Below, piece by piece: positions 1 through 8,798 of a stretch of 64,000 nt of DNA. The translations under genes were made by a program, and so were the position numbers. The notes below the pieces were generated by a model. It was not told where the DNA came from and made no database searches. It was given only the letters and a program-made list of their open reading frames with translations. Numbering within the stretch: the first letter of the stretch is position 1; each line of letters begins with the position of its first letter. The DNA comes from Bradyrhizobium sp. sBnM-33 (GTDB lineage: Bacteria; Pseudomonadota; Alphaproteobacteria; Rhizobiales; Xanthobacteraceae), in contig NZ_CP136624.1 of NCBI RefSeq assembly GCF_032917945.1, forward strand, positions 5,022,001 to 5,086,000, written 5' to 3'.

Positions 1-29
1 CCCCCAGATCAGCTTCCGGGTCGGCTTCC

Positions 30-515
30 ATGTCTGACGTTTCGGCGCGCGATCAGGGCCGGGACAAGGCGAGGGACAATGCCAGGGACGGTGCGATGTC
101 CATGGCGGCGATGTCGTCGGAGCGGATCGAGCCCGACGACAATGTGTGGACGCGTCGGCTGGTGCTGTTCCTGCGCATCATGGCGGTCGTGTCGATCATG
201 AAGGGCCTGTACCACTGGGCGCAGGTCACGGGTTTCATCGGCGGCGAGGAAGAGGCGTTCGAAAACCAGTCGATGGCCTGGCAGACCGCGACCGTCTATT
301 TCGCCGTCATCGAACTCGTCGGCGCCGTCGGCTTGTGGCTCGCGACGCCTTGGGGCGCGGTGGTGTGGCTCACCACGGTGGTGTCGATGGCGGTGATCGA
401 GCTGATGTTTCCAGGCATCTACGGCGGCAGCCTGACGGTCGTGGGGTTTGAGGCGGTGATGCTGGCCGCCTATCTCGCGCTCGCCTGGATGGCCGCGCGT
501 GAGCGTCCGCCGTAG
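30..515 (+). CDS. small integral membrane protein, DUF6163-like
   Basis: A 161-residue protein with a polar, Arg/Asp-rich N-terminus (about residues 1-40) followed by roughly four hydrophobic segments (about 45-62, 88-105, 108-127 and 132-153). It ends in a short basic tail. No catalytic motif is visible. It sits upstream of, and co-oriented with, the LdtR-type regulator, an arrangement I associate with DUF6163 proteins in Bradyrhizobium. Start ATG at 30 was taken because it opens the reading frame; a second ATG at 96 would remove most of the polar tail and cannot be excluded. Function is unknown; an envelope role is only inferred from the neighbour. Confidence 0.7.
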   Translation: MSDVSARDQGRDKARDNARDGAMSMAAMSSERIEPDDNVWTRRLVLFLRIMAVVSIMKGLYHWAQVTGFIGGEEEAFENQSMAWQTATVYFAVIELVGAVGLWLATPWGAVVWLTTVVSMAVIELMFPGIYGGSLTVVGFEAVMLAAYLALAWMAARERPP

Positions 516-530
516 GACGTCTGTCTCAAC

Positions 531-680
531 CTCGCCCCGCTCTTCGCGGGGAGAGGTCGGATTGCCTCGGCGATGCGAAGCATCGTCCGGTGCAATCCGG
601 GTGAGGGGCTGCATCCACGAGTTCAGTTCGTGGATGCAGCCCCTCACCCCAACCCTCTCCCCGCGAAGAGCGGGGCGAGG
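531..680. repeat. large intergenic palindrome (RPE-like)
   Basis: The outer arms (531-550 and 661-680, the CCCCGCTCTTCGCGGGG type) are inverted copies. In the middle lies a perfect 20-bp stem, 601-620 with 628-647, closed by a 7-nt loop. It occupies the start of the gap between the membrane protein and ldtR and could form a long hairpin on either strand. It resembles the dispersed palindromic elements of Bradyrhizobium and is probably not specific to these genes. Confidence 0.8.
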
Positions 681-1062
681 GAGCAGCGCAGCAGCATCCT
701 TCAACTCTGTCAGTTTTCCGCCATAGTCCATCCGCGTGCAGAATCCGCGACGGGATCCCGTACAATTTTCAAAAAAGTTTTTTCGTAACGATTTGGTCAC
801 CGTTAAAGGCCGTAAAGGGTTCCACCACACATCTTACGCGAGCGTTTCGATTTCAGACGCACCTGTTTCCGAATGCGACAGGGCTTGCAGACGAAGCGTG
901 AACAGGGCGCTCGCAGCGTCAATGAAATGTTGCAAAAAGCCTTGATCCATGGGGCTTAATCCACAATTCACTCTGTTAAATTCATGATCTCTTTATTGTC
1001 TTATTTAAGCGGATCTTCAAACCGCCCCCTTAAGTTGAAGCTATCAGGCGGGACAGAAGTTT
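681..1062. other. intergenic leader of ldtR, no gene seen
   Basis: No credible reading frame lies here. Base composition falls markedly toward AT between about 760 and 1020, with several A/T runs, as expected of a promoter region for the downstream regulator. I could not assign one promoter with confidence. Confidence 0.4.
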
Positions 1063-1087
1063 CGTCGAAATAAGTCGAAAAACGACG
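1063..1087. promoter_or_regulatory. candidate autoregulatory operator of ldtR
   Basis: Inverted CGTCG (1063-1067) and CGACG (1083-1087) enclose an inner TCGA-6-TCGA repeat, 15 bp upstream of the ldtR start. MarR-family proteins commonly bind such palindromes next to their own genes. The assignment rests on symmetry and position only. Confidence 0.3.
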
Positions 1088-1101
1088 ACAGGGGAAGTGT
1101 C

Positions 1102-1617
1102 ATGATCAAAGCCGTTGCAACGGCGGTGGAAACCGCTGAACGCTCTGCCGGTCAAACTCCGGTGCAGCCGCTCTATCTGGAAGCGTTGACTTTGGTGGAG
1201 CGGCTGCACCGTCGGCTGCTCGACGTCATCAAGGACGAATTCGATCGCCGCGGCCGCGCCGACATCAATTCGGTGCAGGCTCTGCTGCTCTATAACATCG
1301 GCGACAAGGAACTGACCGCGGGCGAGCTGCGCACGCGCGGTTACTATCTCGGCTCCAACGTCTCCTATAACCTGAAGAAGCTCGTCGAGCTCGGCTTCCT
1401 CGATCATCAGCGCTCGCGCGTCGATCGTCGCTCGGTCCGCATTCGCCTCACCGCGCAGGGCCAGGAGATCCGCAAGATCGTCGATGCGCTTTACCAGAAG
1501 CACGTCAAGACCGTGGAGCAGGTCGGTGGCATCTCGAACGAGGAGTTCGCGACGCTGAACAAGTCGCTGCACCGGCTCGAGCGGTTCTGGACCGACCAGA
1601 TCCTGTATCGGCTCTGA
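1102..1617 (+). CDS. ldtR: MarR-family winged-helix regulator, LdtR-like
   Basis: A 171-residue MarR-type transcription factor. The dimerising N-terminal helices precede a winged helix at about residues 65-130. The recognition helix region reads YYLGSNVSYNLKKLVELGF and is followed by the wing with the RSRVDRRSVRIRLT stretch, the usual MarR D-x-R signature. Such proteins in Rhizobiales (LdtR) control cell-wall L,D-transpeptidase and stress genes. The ATG at 1102 follows GGGGAAG. A palindrome 15 bp upstream may be its own operator. The family assignment is firm; the ldtR orthology is from sequence memory and the neighbouring DUF6163-like gene. Confidence 0.8.
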   Translation: MIKAVATAVETAERSAGQTPVQPLYLEALTLVERLHRRLLDVIKDEFDRRGRADINSVQALLLYNIGDKELTAGELRTRGYYLGSNVSYNLKKLVELGFLDHQRSRVDRRSVRIRLTAQGQEIRKIVDALYQKHVKTVEQVGGISNEEFATLNKSLHRLERFWTDQILYRL

Positions 1618-1627
1618 GAATTCGTAA

Positions 1628-1695
1628 GCGTTTTCGCGCGAAGCATGTCTTCGGACTTCGGTCCCGGGGTGGAGACGTTCTCGCCGCGAAAACGC
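1628..1695. repeat. short inverted repeat downstream of ldtR
   Basis: GCGTTTTCGCG at 1628-1638 is matched by its inverted copy at 1685-1695, enclosing a ~46-bp loop. This is the common Bradyrhizobium intergenic motif type. It starts 11 bp after the ldtR stop and could also help end transcription. Confidence 0.55.
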
Positions 1696-1804
1696 GTCAG
1701 AACACATGAGTCTCATCTGCCTTACGGCCAAGCCGGCCACCTAGAAGACCGGCAGCCAACAAGCGGACAAATGAACTGGCAAGGCAGTAAGGCCCTGCTC
1801 AAAG

Positions 1805-1844
1805 CGCATCGGCGCCGGTCTTCCGGTTCCGGTGCGTTTTGTTT
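1805..1844 (+). terminator. Rho-independent terminator
   Basis: An imperfect 12-bp stem, CGCATCGGCGCC paired with GGTTCCGGTGCG (one mismatch and G-U pairs), is followed by TTTTGTTT. It lies 188 bp after ldtR and 123 bp before the next small gene. Confidence 0.6.
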
Positions 1845-1966
1845 CTGAAGGGAAATCCTCCGTTTTCCGCCAACCGACGCTATTTCCGACAGAAATTGCG
1901 ATTTCTGGCGTTGGAACCATCTTCGCACCTGCGAATTATCGCCCCGGCCACGAAACAGGTGAGGGC

Positions 1967-2191
1967 ATGCTGGTCGAGCGCGGAATTCAGGTCCTGAATT
2001 TTGAGGTGGTGGGCGATGCCTACGCAATCGCCTCAAACTACCTTCGCAAGAGCGGCGCCATTGCCGACACCCTCGTCACCGATGAGCGGTTGTTTGAAAT
2101 CATCCTGAAGCTGTTCCAGCAGGGCGAATTCAACAGGCTCAGGCTCGCCAATAAGGCGATCGCCAGATTCGAAGCAGGCGTATTGGCCTGA
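1967..2191 (+). CDS. conserved-looking small hypothetical protein
   Basis: A 74-residue soluble protein, mainly helical in appearance (an IASNYLRKSGAIADTLV segment and a basic C-terminal helix). The frame is open further upstream, to 1832, but that part looks non-coding, so the ATG at 1967 was chosen. It is followed after 34 bp by another small co-oriented gene, and the two may form one transcript. No domain recognised. Confidence 0.55.
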   Translation: MLVERGIQVLNFEVVGDAYAIASNYLRKSGAIADTLVTDERLFEIILKLFQQGEFNRLRLANKAIARFEAGVLA

Positions 2192-2225
2192 CGATCACCC
2201 GCATCACGCAACTCAGGAGAAATCC

Positions 2226-2447
2226 ATGGAAGCCGCGATCGAACGGATCATGCAGACCTATGACCTGCTTCTGAACTGCAGCGCGGCTGCCAGCGACGAG
2301 GCGCGGGCCAAGGTAACGGCCTATCTCACCACGCTCGTTGAGGCGGGTGAGAAGGATCCGCATCGGCTAACGGTGTGCGGGCTCACCTACCTACGCCAGC
2401 TCGATGGCAGCAACGATCCGGTGAAGGCGGGGTATACGGGATTGTAA
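2226..2447 (+). CDS. small hypothetical protein
   Basis: A 73-residue acidic, helical protein preceded by a good ribosome site (AGGAGAA at 2215-2221, ATG at 2226). It starts MEAAIERIMQTYDLLL and has no membrane segment. It may be co-transcribed with the 74-residue gene just upstream. Function unknown. Confidence 0.6.
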   Translation: MEAAIERIMQTYDLLLNCSAAASDEARAKVTAYLTTLVEAGEKDPHRLTVCGLTYLRQLDGSNDPVKAGYTGL

Positions 2448-2565
2448 CGAAAGGACGCCTTGCTGCCGCGGCTTGACACGAGCGCAGACCAGCGCCGCCG
2501 AAGGAAGTCTTGCTGCCTCGCGCGCGCCGTCATAGATTTGCTGCTCCAATCGACGGAGGCTCGCC

Positions 2566-2922
2566 ATGACCTCACTCACGCGTCGTTTGTTTCTGTCGCT
2601 GGCAGCCAGCCTTGTGCCGGCTTCCGCCATCGCTCATCACGGCTGGGGCGGCTACGACACCTCAAAATCGTTCACCGTCACCGGCAAGATCCTGAAATCG
2701 ACCTTCGAGAATCCGCATTGCGAGATCGAGATGGTGGTCGACGGCAAGCATTGGCACTTCATCCTGGCGCCGCCGTCGCGCATGCTGGCGCGCGGCGCGA
2801 CGCGTGAGCTGATCGCAGCCGGCAAGACCTGCACCGTGTTCGGCTATCCGCACACCAGCAAGCCGGACGAGGCGCGGATCGAATACATCGTGCTCGACGG
2901 CAAGCGCATCGAATTGCGGTAA
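2566..2922 (+). CDS. secreted DUF6152-family protein
   Basis: A 118-residue protein with a signal peptide (basic TRR, then a hydrophobic stretch to about residue 22 ending ASAIA before HHGWGGYD). The mature part has the small beta-sheet look of DUF6152 proteins, with the N-terminal HHGWGGYD motif, FENPHCEI and a C-terminal EYIVLDGKRIELR. Periplasmic location is expected; biochemical role unknown. It is followed after 7 bp by a membrane protein on the same strand, so the pair is probably co-expressed. Confidence 0.75.
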   Translation: MTSLTRRLFLSLAASLVPASAIAHHGWGGYDTSKSFTVTGKILKSTFENPHCEIEMVVDGKHWHFILAPPSRMLARGATRELIAAGKTCTVFGYPHTSKPDEARIEYIVLDGKRIELR

Positions 2923-2929
2923 GCCGCAA

Positions 2930-3418
2930 GTGGAACACCAGCCGGCCGCATCGATATTCCTGGGCTTACAGGAAAGCGCGCTGGGCCATGCGATGCGCTC
3001 TTCGCCTGCGCTCTATCCCGCGGTCGAGATTCTGCACATTATCGGCTTCGTCATCCTGGTCGGATCGATCCTGGCGCTCGATTTGAGGCTGCTGGGGCTC
3101 GGGCGCACGATTGCCATTCAACCGATGGCGCAATTGCTGTTGCCGGTGTCGTGTGCAGGCTTTGTGCTCGCGATCAGCATGGGCTTTCTGCTGTTCAGCG
3201 CCGATGCTTCGCATGTCGTGAAAAATCCCGCGTTCCAGGCCAAGCTGCTTTTGATCGGTGCGGCGCTGATCAACGTCGTGATCGCGCATGCCATCCCATG
3301 GCGCCACGTTGGGCAGTGGGGGGACAAGGCGTCCGGCGCAGCCAAGGTGACTGCACTGCTATCGATCCTGCTGTGGCTCGGCGTCATCTGCGCGGGGCGC
3401 CTGATTGCGTATTTCTAG
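2930..3418 (+). CDS. integral membrane protein, DUF6644-like
   Basis: A 162-residue protein with four predicted membrane helices (about 28-50, 62-88, 100-120 and 138-160). Conserved-looking features are a His in the first helix (EILHIIGFV) and another after the third (IAHAIPWRH), a spacing reminiscent of small heme- or quinone-associated membrane proteins. GTG start at 2930, 7 bp after the DUF6152 gene, suggests translational coupling. The DUF6644 name is from memory; heme binding is speculation. Confidence 0.7.
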   Translation: MEHQPAASIFLGLQESALGHAMRSSPALYPAVEILHIIGFVILVGSILALDLRLLGLGRTIAIQPMAQLLLPVSCAGFVLAISMGFLLFSADASHVVKNPAFQAKLLLIGAALINVVIAHAIPWRHVGQWGDKASGAAKVTALLSILLWLGVICAGRLIAYF

Positions 3419-3433
3419 CAAGGCTGCTTTGCC

Positions 3434-4009
3434 ATGTCCTGCATTCGTTTCGCCATCTTCGCGTTCTTCCTCGGTTTGTTCGGTTCGGCGGAGATCGCCA
3501 CCGCCGACGAAGCCGCCAACGCCTGGAAGGCGCTGCGCGCGGGCGGGCATGTCGCGCTGATGCGGCATGCCGATGCGCCGGGCGGCTTCGGCGATCCGCC
3601 CGGTTTCCGCGTTGAAGATTGTGCCACCCAGCGCAACCTGAGCGCCAAGGGGAGGGCGGACGCCGACAAGATCGGCGCGCGGCTGAAGCGGGAAGGGGTT
3701 GCGTTTGAAACGATCCTGAGTTCGCCGTGGTGCCGATGCGTTGACACCGCCAAATTGCTGGACCTCGGGACTGTCGAGACCGAGGCGACATTCGGCAATG
3801 TCGTGGTGCTGCGCGATCAACGAGAGGCGCTAACGGCAGGCGCCCGCGCGCGCATCGCCAAATGGACGTCGCGCGGAAATCTCCTCATCGTGACGCACGG
3901 CGCGAACATTTCGGCGCTCACCGGCGTCTCGCCGGCCAGCGGCGAGATCGTCGTCGTCAAAGGCGGCAGCGATCGCATTGAGCCTGCCGGCCGCCTGCTC
4001 CTCGATTGA
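3434..4009 (+). CDS. exported histidine phosphatase family protein
   Basis: A 191-residue member of the histidine phosphatase (phosphoglycerate-mutase-like) superfamily. A signal peptide (about 1-24, ending EIATADEA) precedes the catalytic motif LMRHADAP, where the second residue of the usual RHG is Ala-type (RHA). The SPWCRCVDTA motif supplies the second Arg, and THGAN the second catalytic His. Substrate cannot be predicted. It starts 15 bp after the membrane protein gene and so may belong to the same transcription unit. Confidence 0.85.
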   Translation: MSCIRFAIFAFFLGLFGSAEIATADEAANAWKALRAGGHVALMRHADAPGGFGDPPGFRVEDCATQRNLSAKGRADADKIGARLKREGVAFETILSSPWCRCVDTAKLLDLGTVETEATFGNVVVLRDQREALTAGARARIAKWTSRGNLLIVTHGANISALTGVSPASGEIVVVKGGSDRIEPAGRLLLD

Positions 4010-4074
4010 GACCGGTTCGAATTAGCGCGCCTCCGCCCGCGCGTCTTTTGCGCGATAGCGGTTCCAGTTGGCGA

Positions 4075-4269
4075 TCACGCCTTCGTATCGCACCGGTTTG
4101 GTCGCCGTTGTCGTGCGTGCATTTTCGCCGATGTCTCATTGGCGGCATTTGGGAAAGTCACGATGAATTCCAGAAGACCCGCGAGCATCGTACCGTAGAT
4201 CAGGAAGGCCGTTATCAGCCAGCGTCGCGAATTGGCCTGACGCTTTTTCGGTGGGAGTGAACTTTCCAT
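4075..4269 (-). CDS. possible small single-pass membrane protein
   Basis: A 64-residue reading frame with a basic N-terminus (PPKKRQANSRR), one clear hydrophobic helix (about residues 18-40) and a basic tail. The design is that of a real single-span protein, but no convincing ribosome site is seen before the ATG at 4269, and it lies beside a dispersed repeat. Treat it as a candidate only. Confidence 0.35.
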   Translation of the reverse strand: MESSLPPKKRQANSRRWLITAFLIYGTMLAGLLEFIVTFPNAANETSAKMHARQRRPNRCDTKA

Positions 4270-4372
4270 GTCGGGAAATCCATCTGTCAGCCCCGCATGG
4301 GTTATAAGCTCGGTTGCAACCTTGGCATGTGATCTGGTTCATGCCGCGGCCGGCAAAGGTCTCGCGCTGCTC

Positions 4373-4860
4373 GGCAGGCAAATCAGCTAGATGTTGTGTC
4401 CAGCCACTCGCGCAAAAATTCTCCGCTTTCACCGGGAAGCAAATCAGTCACATATACCGTGCGTCTCACCCAATTGAGGGGCGGCTCGCGATCGTCACGA
4501 ACGTGCGGTGAGATGCGATGGACGCGGAATGCGCAAGACGTAGGCGCAGGAAGCATACGGCGAAGTCGTGTGGTTCTGGCGCCGCGGTGCTGGCGTTAAG
4601 TCCAGGAGAAGCGAAGCTTCTCGGGGGCGACGGTGGCAAGAAAGCCGTTCACCGGGAAGAGCACGAAGTAAGCCGTAAAGCCATTGCGCAGGGAAGGCCG
4701 GGATGCTCCCGCTGTACCTGTATGCTCGTGTGCACTTTTGTTTGCGCAAATCGCACACGAGACCGCGGGTGCAGCAAGCACCCGGTCTTCCCTGCGCCCT
4801 CTGATTGGAGAGGGTGGGAAGTTGAGAGCAAACCTCGGGCGAGATGCGTCGCGAGAATGC
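4373..4860. repeat. dispersed ~490-bp repeat, copy A
   Basis: This stretch is closely similar to the reverse complement of 62897-63400; the best-conserved part is 4462-4860. It contains internal palindromes: around 4723-4762 (GTGTGC...GCACAC type) and the GGTGC/GCACC arms near 4766-4782. Frames through it are open but encode low-complexity Arg/Ser/Cys-rich peptides that differ between the copies by indels, so I do not call genes in it. Confidence 0.85.
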
Positions 4861-4875
4861 CACCTCATATTCAGT

Positions 4876-4973
4876 CGTCATCCCCGCGAAGGCGGGGATC
4901 CAGTATTCCAGAGACAGCAGTGATTGAACCGATAAGCCGCGGCGTACTGGATCCCGCCTTCGCGGGGATGACG
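4876..4973. repeat. REP-like palindrome, family 1
   Basis: CGTCATCCCCGCGAAGGCGG at 4876 pairs with its inverted copy ending at 4973, and inner GGATCCAGTA/TACTGGATCC arms extend the symmetry. Related copies lie at 50557-50659 and 62786-62881. Confidence 0.85.
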
Positions 4974-5007
4974 ATCTTGTGCTGCTTCGCTATCTCCACG
5001 TCATGTA

Positions 5008-5027
5008 TGGACGGCCCCCTCTCGGCA
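5008..5027 (+). repeat. IS subterminal inverted repeat (transposase 3' side)
   Basis: TGGACGGCCCCC followed, after three unmatched bases, by CGGCA. It is the inverted counterpart of 6328-6347 and lies 3 bp inside the proposed element end. Confidence 0.75.
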
Positions 5028-5205
5028 AGGGCTTTTTGGTGCTTCGGCAATGGATCGGGGAGCGGTCATGTATACGGCCTCGAGAAGCGGCCATTGACCG
5101 CGGGCCCTGATGGAGATCGCGGATCGAATTCCAATCATTGCGGCGCGCTGTGACGCGCGATGACGTGTCGGAGTGTTTCGATCCTGGTTTCCTGACCATT
5201 TGCCA
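5028..5205 (-). ncRNA. candidate bridge/seek RNA of the IS element
   Basis: Noncoding DNA between the transposase stop and the 3' inverted repeat, the place where IS1111-subgroup elements encode their guide RNA. It carries GTCATGTAT at 5065-5073, identical to the left insertion junction at 5000-5008. It also carries ATCATTGCG at 5134-5142, identical to the right junction at 6352-6360. Several GC-rich inverted segments could fold. Transcription and ends are not shown by sequence alone. Confidence 0.5.
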
Positions 5206-6276
5206 TCACACCTTAATTGCCCTTCCGATAGGGATGAGCGCGAGCGCGGCAGCAGCCGGCGCGCTCGCGCGGTCTCGGTAAACTTCTCCTTTGCTCAGCA
5301 TGGCCCAGAGGATGCGCGCGGCTTTAGCGGCGAACGCCACCATGGCGACCTTGTAAGGCCGCCGCGCCAAAAGATCGCGCAGCCACGGGTCGCTGACGCC
5401 GCGCCTCTTTTGCTGCCGCAGATGGGCGCTGGCTCCGCTGATCAGCAGCGCGCGCAACATACGATCTCCCTGTTTGGAGATACGCCCTGAGCGATGCTTG
5501 CCGCCAGTACCGTGGTCCTTGCCGGTGAGCCCGATCCAGGCGGCGAAGTCCCGACCGGATCGAAACACCTTCGCATCGGGCACTTTGGCCAACACCGTAC
5601 TGGCGATGATCGGGCCGACGCCTGGGACTTCCATCAGCCGGCGCGCGTCCCGATCGCATCTGGCAGCCTTCGCGATCTGCCGTTCAAGCACGCGTTCATC
5701 GGCATTGAGCGCCTGCCAGTGCTGCGCCAGCATCAACAGAGCACATCGCATCATCTCCGGAATCTCTTCGCTCGGCTCCTCAAGCTTGGCCATCAGCTCA
5801 CACAGCCCCTGATGTCCTTGCGCGGCCACGATCCCGAGCTCGCTCAGCGCTGCCCGCAAGGCGTTTGCCACCATCGTCCGCTGGCGAACCAGCAAGGCAC
5901 GTGTGCCATGAACCGCCAGCGTGGCCTGTTGCTCGACGCTCTTCACCGGAACAAAGCGCATCGTCGGCCGGCCCACTGCCTCGCAGACACCTTCCGCATC
6001 CCGGCCGTCGTTCTTGTTGCGCTTGACGTAGGGCTTCACATAGGCCGGCGGCATCAGTCGCACCTCATGGCCATAGCGCCTGATCACCCGGGCCCAATGA
6101 TGTGCGCTCCCGCAAGCCTCCATGCCAACCAGGCACGGTGGCAACCCCGCAAAGAACTTCTCTACGGCAGCCCGCCTGAGCTGCCGCCTCAGCACAACCC
6201 TTCCCGATGCATCAATCCCGTGAACCTGAAACACGTTCTTAGCCAGATCCAACCCAATCGTGCTAATCTTCGTCAT
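5206..6276 (-). CDS. IS110-family DEDD transposase
   Basis: A 356-residue recombinase. The N-terminal RuvC-like DEDD domain starts IGLDLAKNVFQVHGID (first Asp) and continues with GMEACGSAHHWAR (Glu) and KNKNDGRDAE (Asp pair). The C-terminal Transposase_20 domain carries the helix-hairpin-helix-like MEVPGVGPIIASTVLA and the conserved Ser region LRALLISGASAH. The ATG at 6276 begins at the family's usual N-terminus; upstream codons run through the inverted repeat and are not coding. The gene looks intact, so the element may be active. In this family the enzyme works with a structured guide RNA from the element's noncoding end. Confidence 0.92.
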   Translation of the reverse strand: MTKISTIGLDLAKNVFQVHGIDASGRVVLRRQLRRAAVEKFFAGLPPCLVGMEACGSAHHWARVIRRYGHEVRLMPPAYVKPYVKRNKNDGRDAEGVCEAVGRPTMRFVPVKSVEQQATLAVHGTRALLVRQRTMVANALRAALSELGIVAAQGHQGLCELMAKLEEPSEEIPEMMRCALLMLAQHWQALNADERVLERQIAKAARCDRDARRLMEVPGVGPIIASTVLAKVPDAKVFRSGRDFAAWIGLTGKDHGTGGKHRSGRISKQGDRMLRALLISGASAHLRQQKRRGVSDPWLRDLLARRPYKVAMVAFAAKAARILWAMLSKGEVYRDRASAPAAAALALIPIGRAIKV

Positions 6277-6327
6277 GGACGGTCCCCTTGTCTGGTTCGA
6301 CTCAGCATCGCCAGTCTGGCACATCGA

Positions 6328-6347
6328 TGCCGTTCGGGGGCCGTCCA
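6328..6347 (-). repeat. IS subterminal inverted repeat (transposase 5' side)
   Basis: Read on the minus strand it starts TGGACGGCCCCC and, after three bases, CGGCA, matching 5008-5027. It lies 5 bp inside the proposed end and 52 bp upstream of the transposase ATG. Confidence 0.75.
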
Positions 6348-6352
6348 CCCCA

Positions 6353-6458
6353 TCATTGCGAGCGCAGCGAAGCAATCCATCTATCCCCACGCGGCGCTAT
6401 GGATTGCTTCCGCCCTTCGCTAAAGCTGCGGCGGATAAGTCGCTTCGATCGCCATGAC
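6353..6458. repeat. REP-like palindrome, family 2, interrupted by the IS
   Basis: It continues the CATTGCGAGCGCAGCGAAGC arm and the later TGGATTGCTTCC arm of family 2. The first bases of the palindrome (CACGTCAT) are found on the far side of the IS at 4997-5004. Intact relatives lie at 32067, 34873, 40333 and 62683. Confidence 0.75.
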
Positions 6459-6506
6459 ACTCTCAAGCAAACCTCTCGCCACGCAATAACAACCAGAGGA
6501 AAACCC

Positions 6507-7142
6507 ATGCTCACCGTCCATCATCTCAACGACTCCCGCTCGCAGCGAATTTTGTGGCTGCTGGAGGAGGTCGGCACGCCCTATGAGCTGAAGCGTTATC
6601 AGCGCAACGCCGAGACGCGGTTGGCGCCGCCGGAGTTGAAACAGGTTCATCCGCTCGGCAAATCACCCGTCATCACGGACGGCGACATGACCATCGCCGA
6701 ATCCGGCGCCATCGTCGATTACATCATCCGCCGCTACGGCCAGGGAAAAGACAAACCCGCGATGATGCCGGCGCCGGGCAGTGCGGACTACGAAGCCTAC
6801 AACGAGTGGCTGCACTATTCCGAAGGCTCCGCGATGTTACCGCTGATGCTCAACCTCTATGTCGGCCGGCTGAAAGAGGCGGGCGCGCCGCTGCATCCGC
6901 GCATCGACAGCGAACTGGCGAACCACCTTGGCTATATCGACCGCGCGCTGAACGGGCGGGAGTTCTTCGTCGGGGCGTCGCTGACCGGTGCCGACATCCA
7001 GATGAGCTTTGTCGGCGAAATGGCAAAAGTGTTCGACAGGCTCGGGCCATATCGGAATCTGGCGGCCTGGCTGGAACGCATGCATGCCCGGCCGGCGTTC
7101 CAGCGCTCGGTCGCCAAGGGCGGGCCGTACCGGTTTGCGTGA
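6507..7142 (+). CDS. glutathione S-transferase family protein
   Basis: A 211-residue GST. The N-terminal thioredoxin-like domain (about 1-80) has HHLNDSRSQRILWLLEE, where a Ser near residue 10-12 is the likely thiolate-activating residue. It also has the cis-Pro loop GKSPVITDG and the glutathione-binding E-S motif in IAESGAIVDYI. The C-terminal all-helical domain holds LTGADIQMSF (N-capping region). ATG at 6507 follows AGAGGA. The gene is separated from the upstream IS by the family-2 palindrome and stands alone. Substrate unknown. Confidence 0.9.
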   Translation: MLTVHHLNDSRSQRILWLLEEVGTPYELKRYQRNAETRLAPPELKQVHPLGKSPVITDGDMTIAESGAIVDYIIRRYGQGKDKPAMMPAPGSADYEAYNEWLHYSEGSAMLPLMLNLYVGRLKEAGAPLHPRIDSELANHLGYIDRALNGREFFVGASLTGADIQMSFVGEMAKVFDRLGPYRNLAAWLERMHARPAFQRSVAKGGPYRFA

Positions 7143-7152
7143 GGGGCTATCC

Positions 7153-7283
7153 GTGTCCCGGGCGCAGCGCAGCATGAGCGGAGCGAATGGTGCGCTGCAG
7201 ACCCGGGATCCAGCTTTCTCGCGGCAAAGTCGGTCCCGGCTCTGCGGCGCACCGCCAGGGGCGCTGCACCGCGTCCGGGACAC
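7153..7283. repeat. intergenic palindrome, GTGTCCCGG family
   Basis: GTGTCCCGG at 7153 is inverted at the right end (CCGGGACAC ending 7283). GCGCAGC and GGTGCGCTGC segments make inner arms. It lies between the GST gene and the glyA promoter region (7284-7460), in which I see no gene and no riboswitch I can name. Confidence 0.7.
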
Positions 7284-7460
7284 GGAGAGGCCTTGGCGCC
7301 CCGTTCATCCCCACCATATCTTGCATAAATATCAGCCCTGTACCGCAAGTGCTTGGCCAATTCCGGCCGATGTGGTATCTCGCAGGCGCTTCTTTCGACC
7401 GCCACACCAGACCCGTCCGCTTCACCCCTAAGGGCCTGCGGCGGTGGAGATATTTCGCCA

Positions 7461-8771
<1,311 letters not shown>

Positions 8772-8798
8772 GGTCTCGCTAATCAAAGGTCCCGTTGG

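Larger units (their letters stand above)
5005..6352 (-). mobile_element. IS110-family insertion sequence, IS1111-like subgroup
   Basis: A ~1.35-kb element with a DEDD transposase gene and subterminal inverted repeats (5008-5027 and 6328-6347: 12 identical bases, three mismatches, five identical). The repeats stand 3-5 bp inside the ends, as in the IS1111 subgroup. TCAT flanks it at 5001-5004 and 6353-6356. Joining the flanks gives CACGTCATTGCGAGCGCAGC, which is identical to the start of the intact REP-like copy at 62681, so the element sits inside that palindrome. About 180 bp of noncoding sequence follows the gene. The exact ends are inferred from the repeats and the target reconstruction. 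Confidence 0.8.

Noticed and set aside
4495..4881. Minus-strand frame of about 128 codons within repeat copy A
   Set aside because: It is Cys/Arg/Ser-rich, and the matching frame in copy B is broken by indels; the nucleotide repeat explains its openness.
7284..7460. Possible riboswitch upstream of glyA
   Set aside because: No glycine, THF or SAM aptamer pattern could be recognised.
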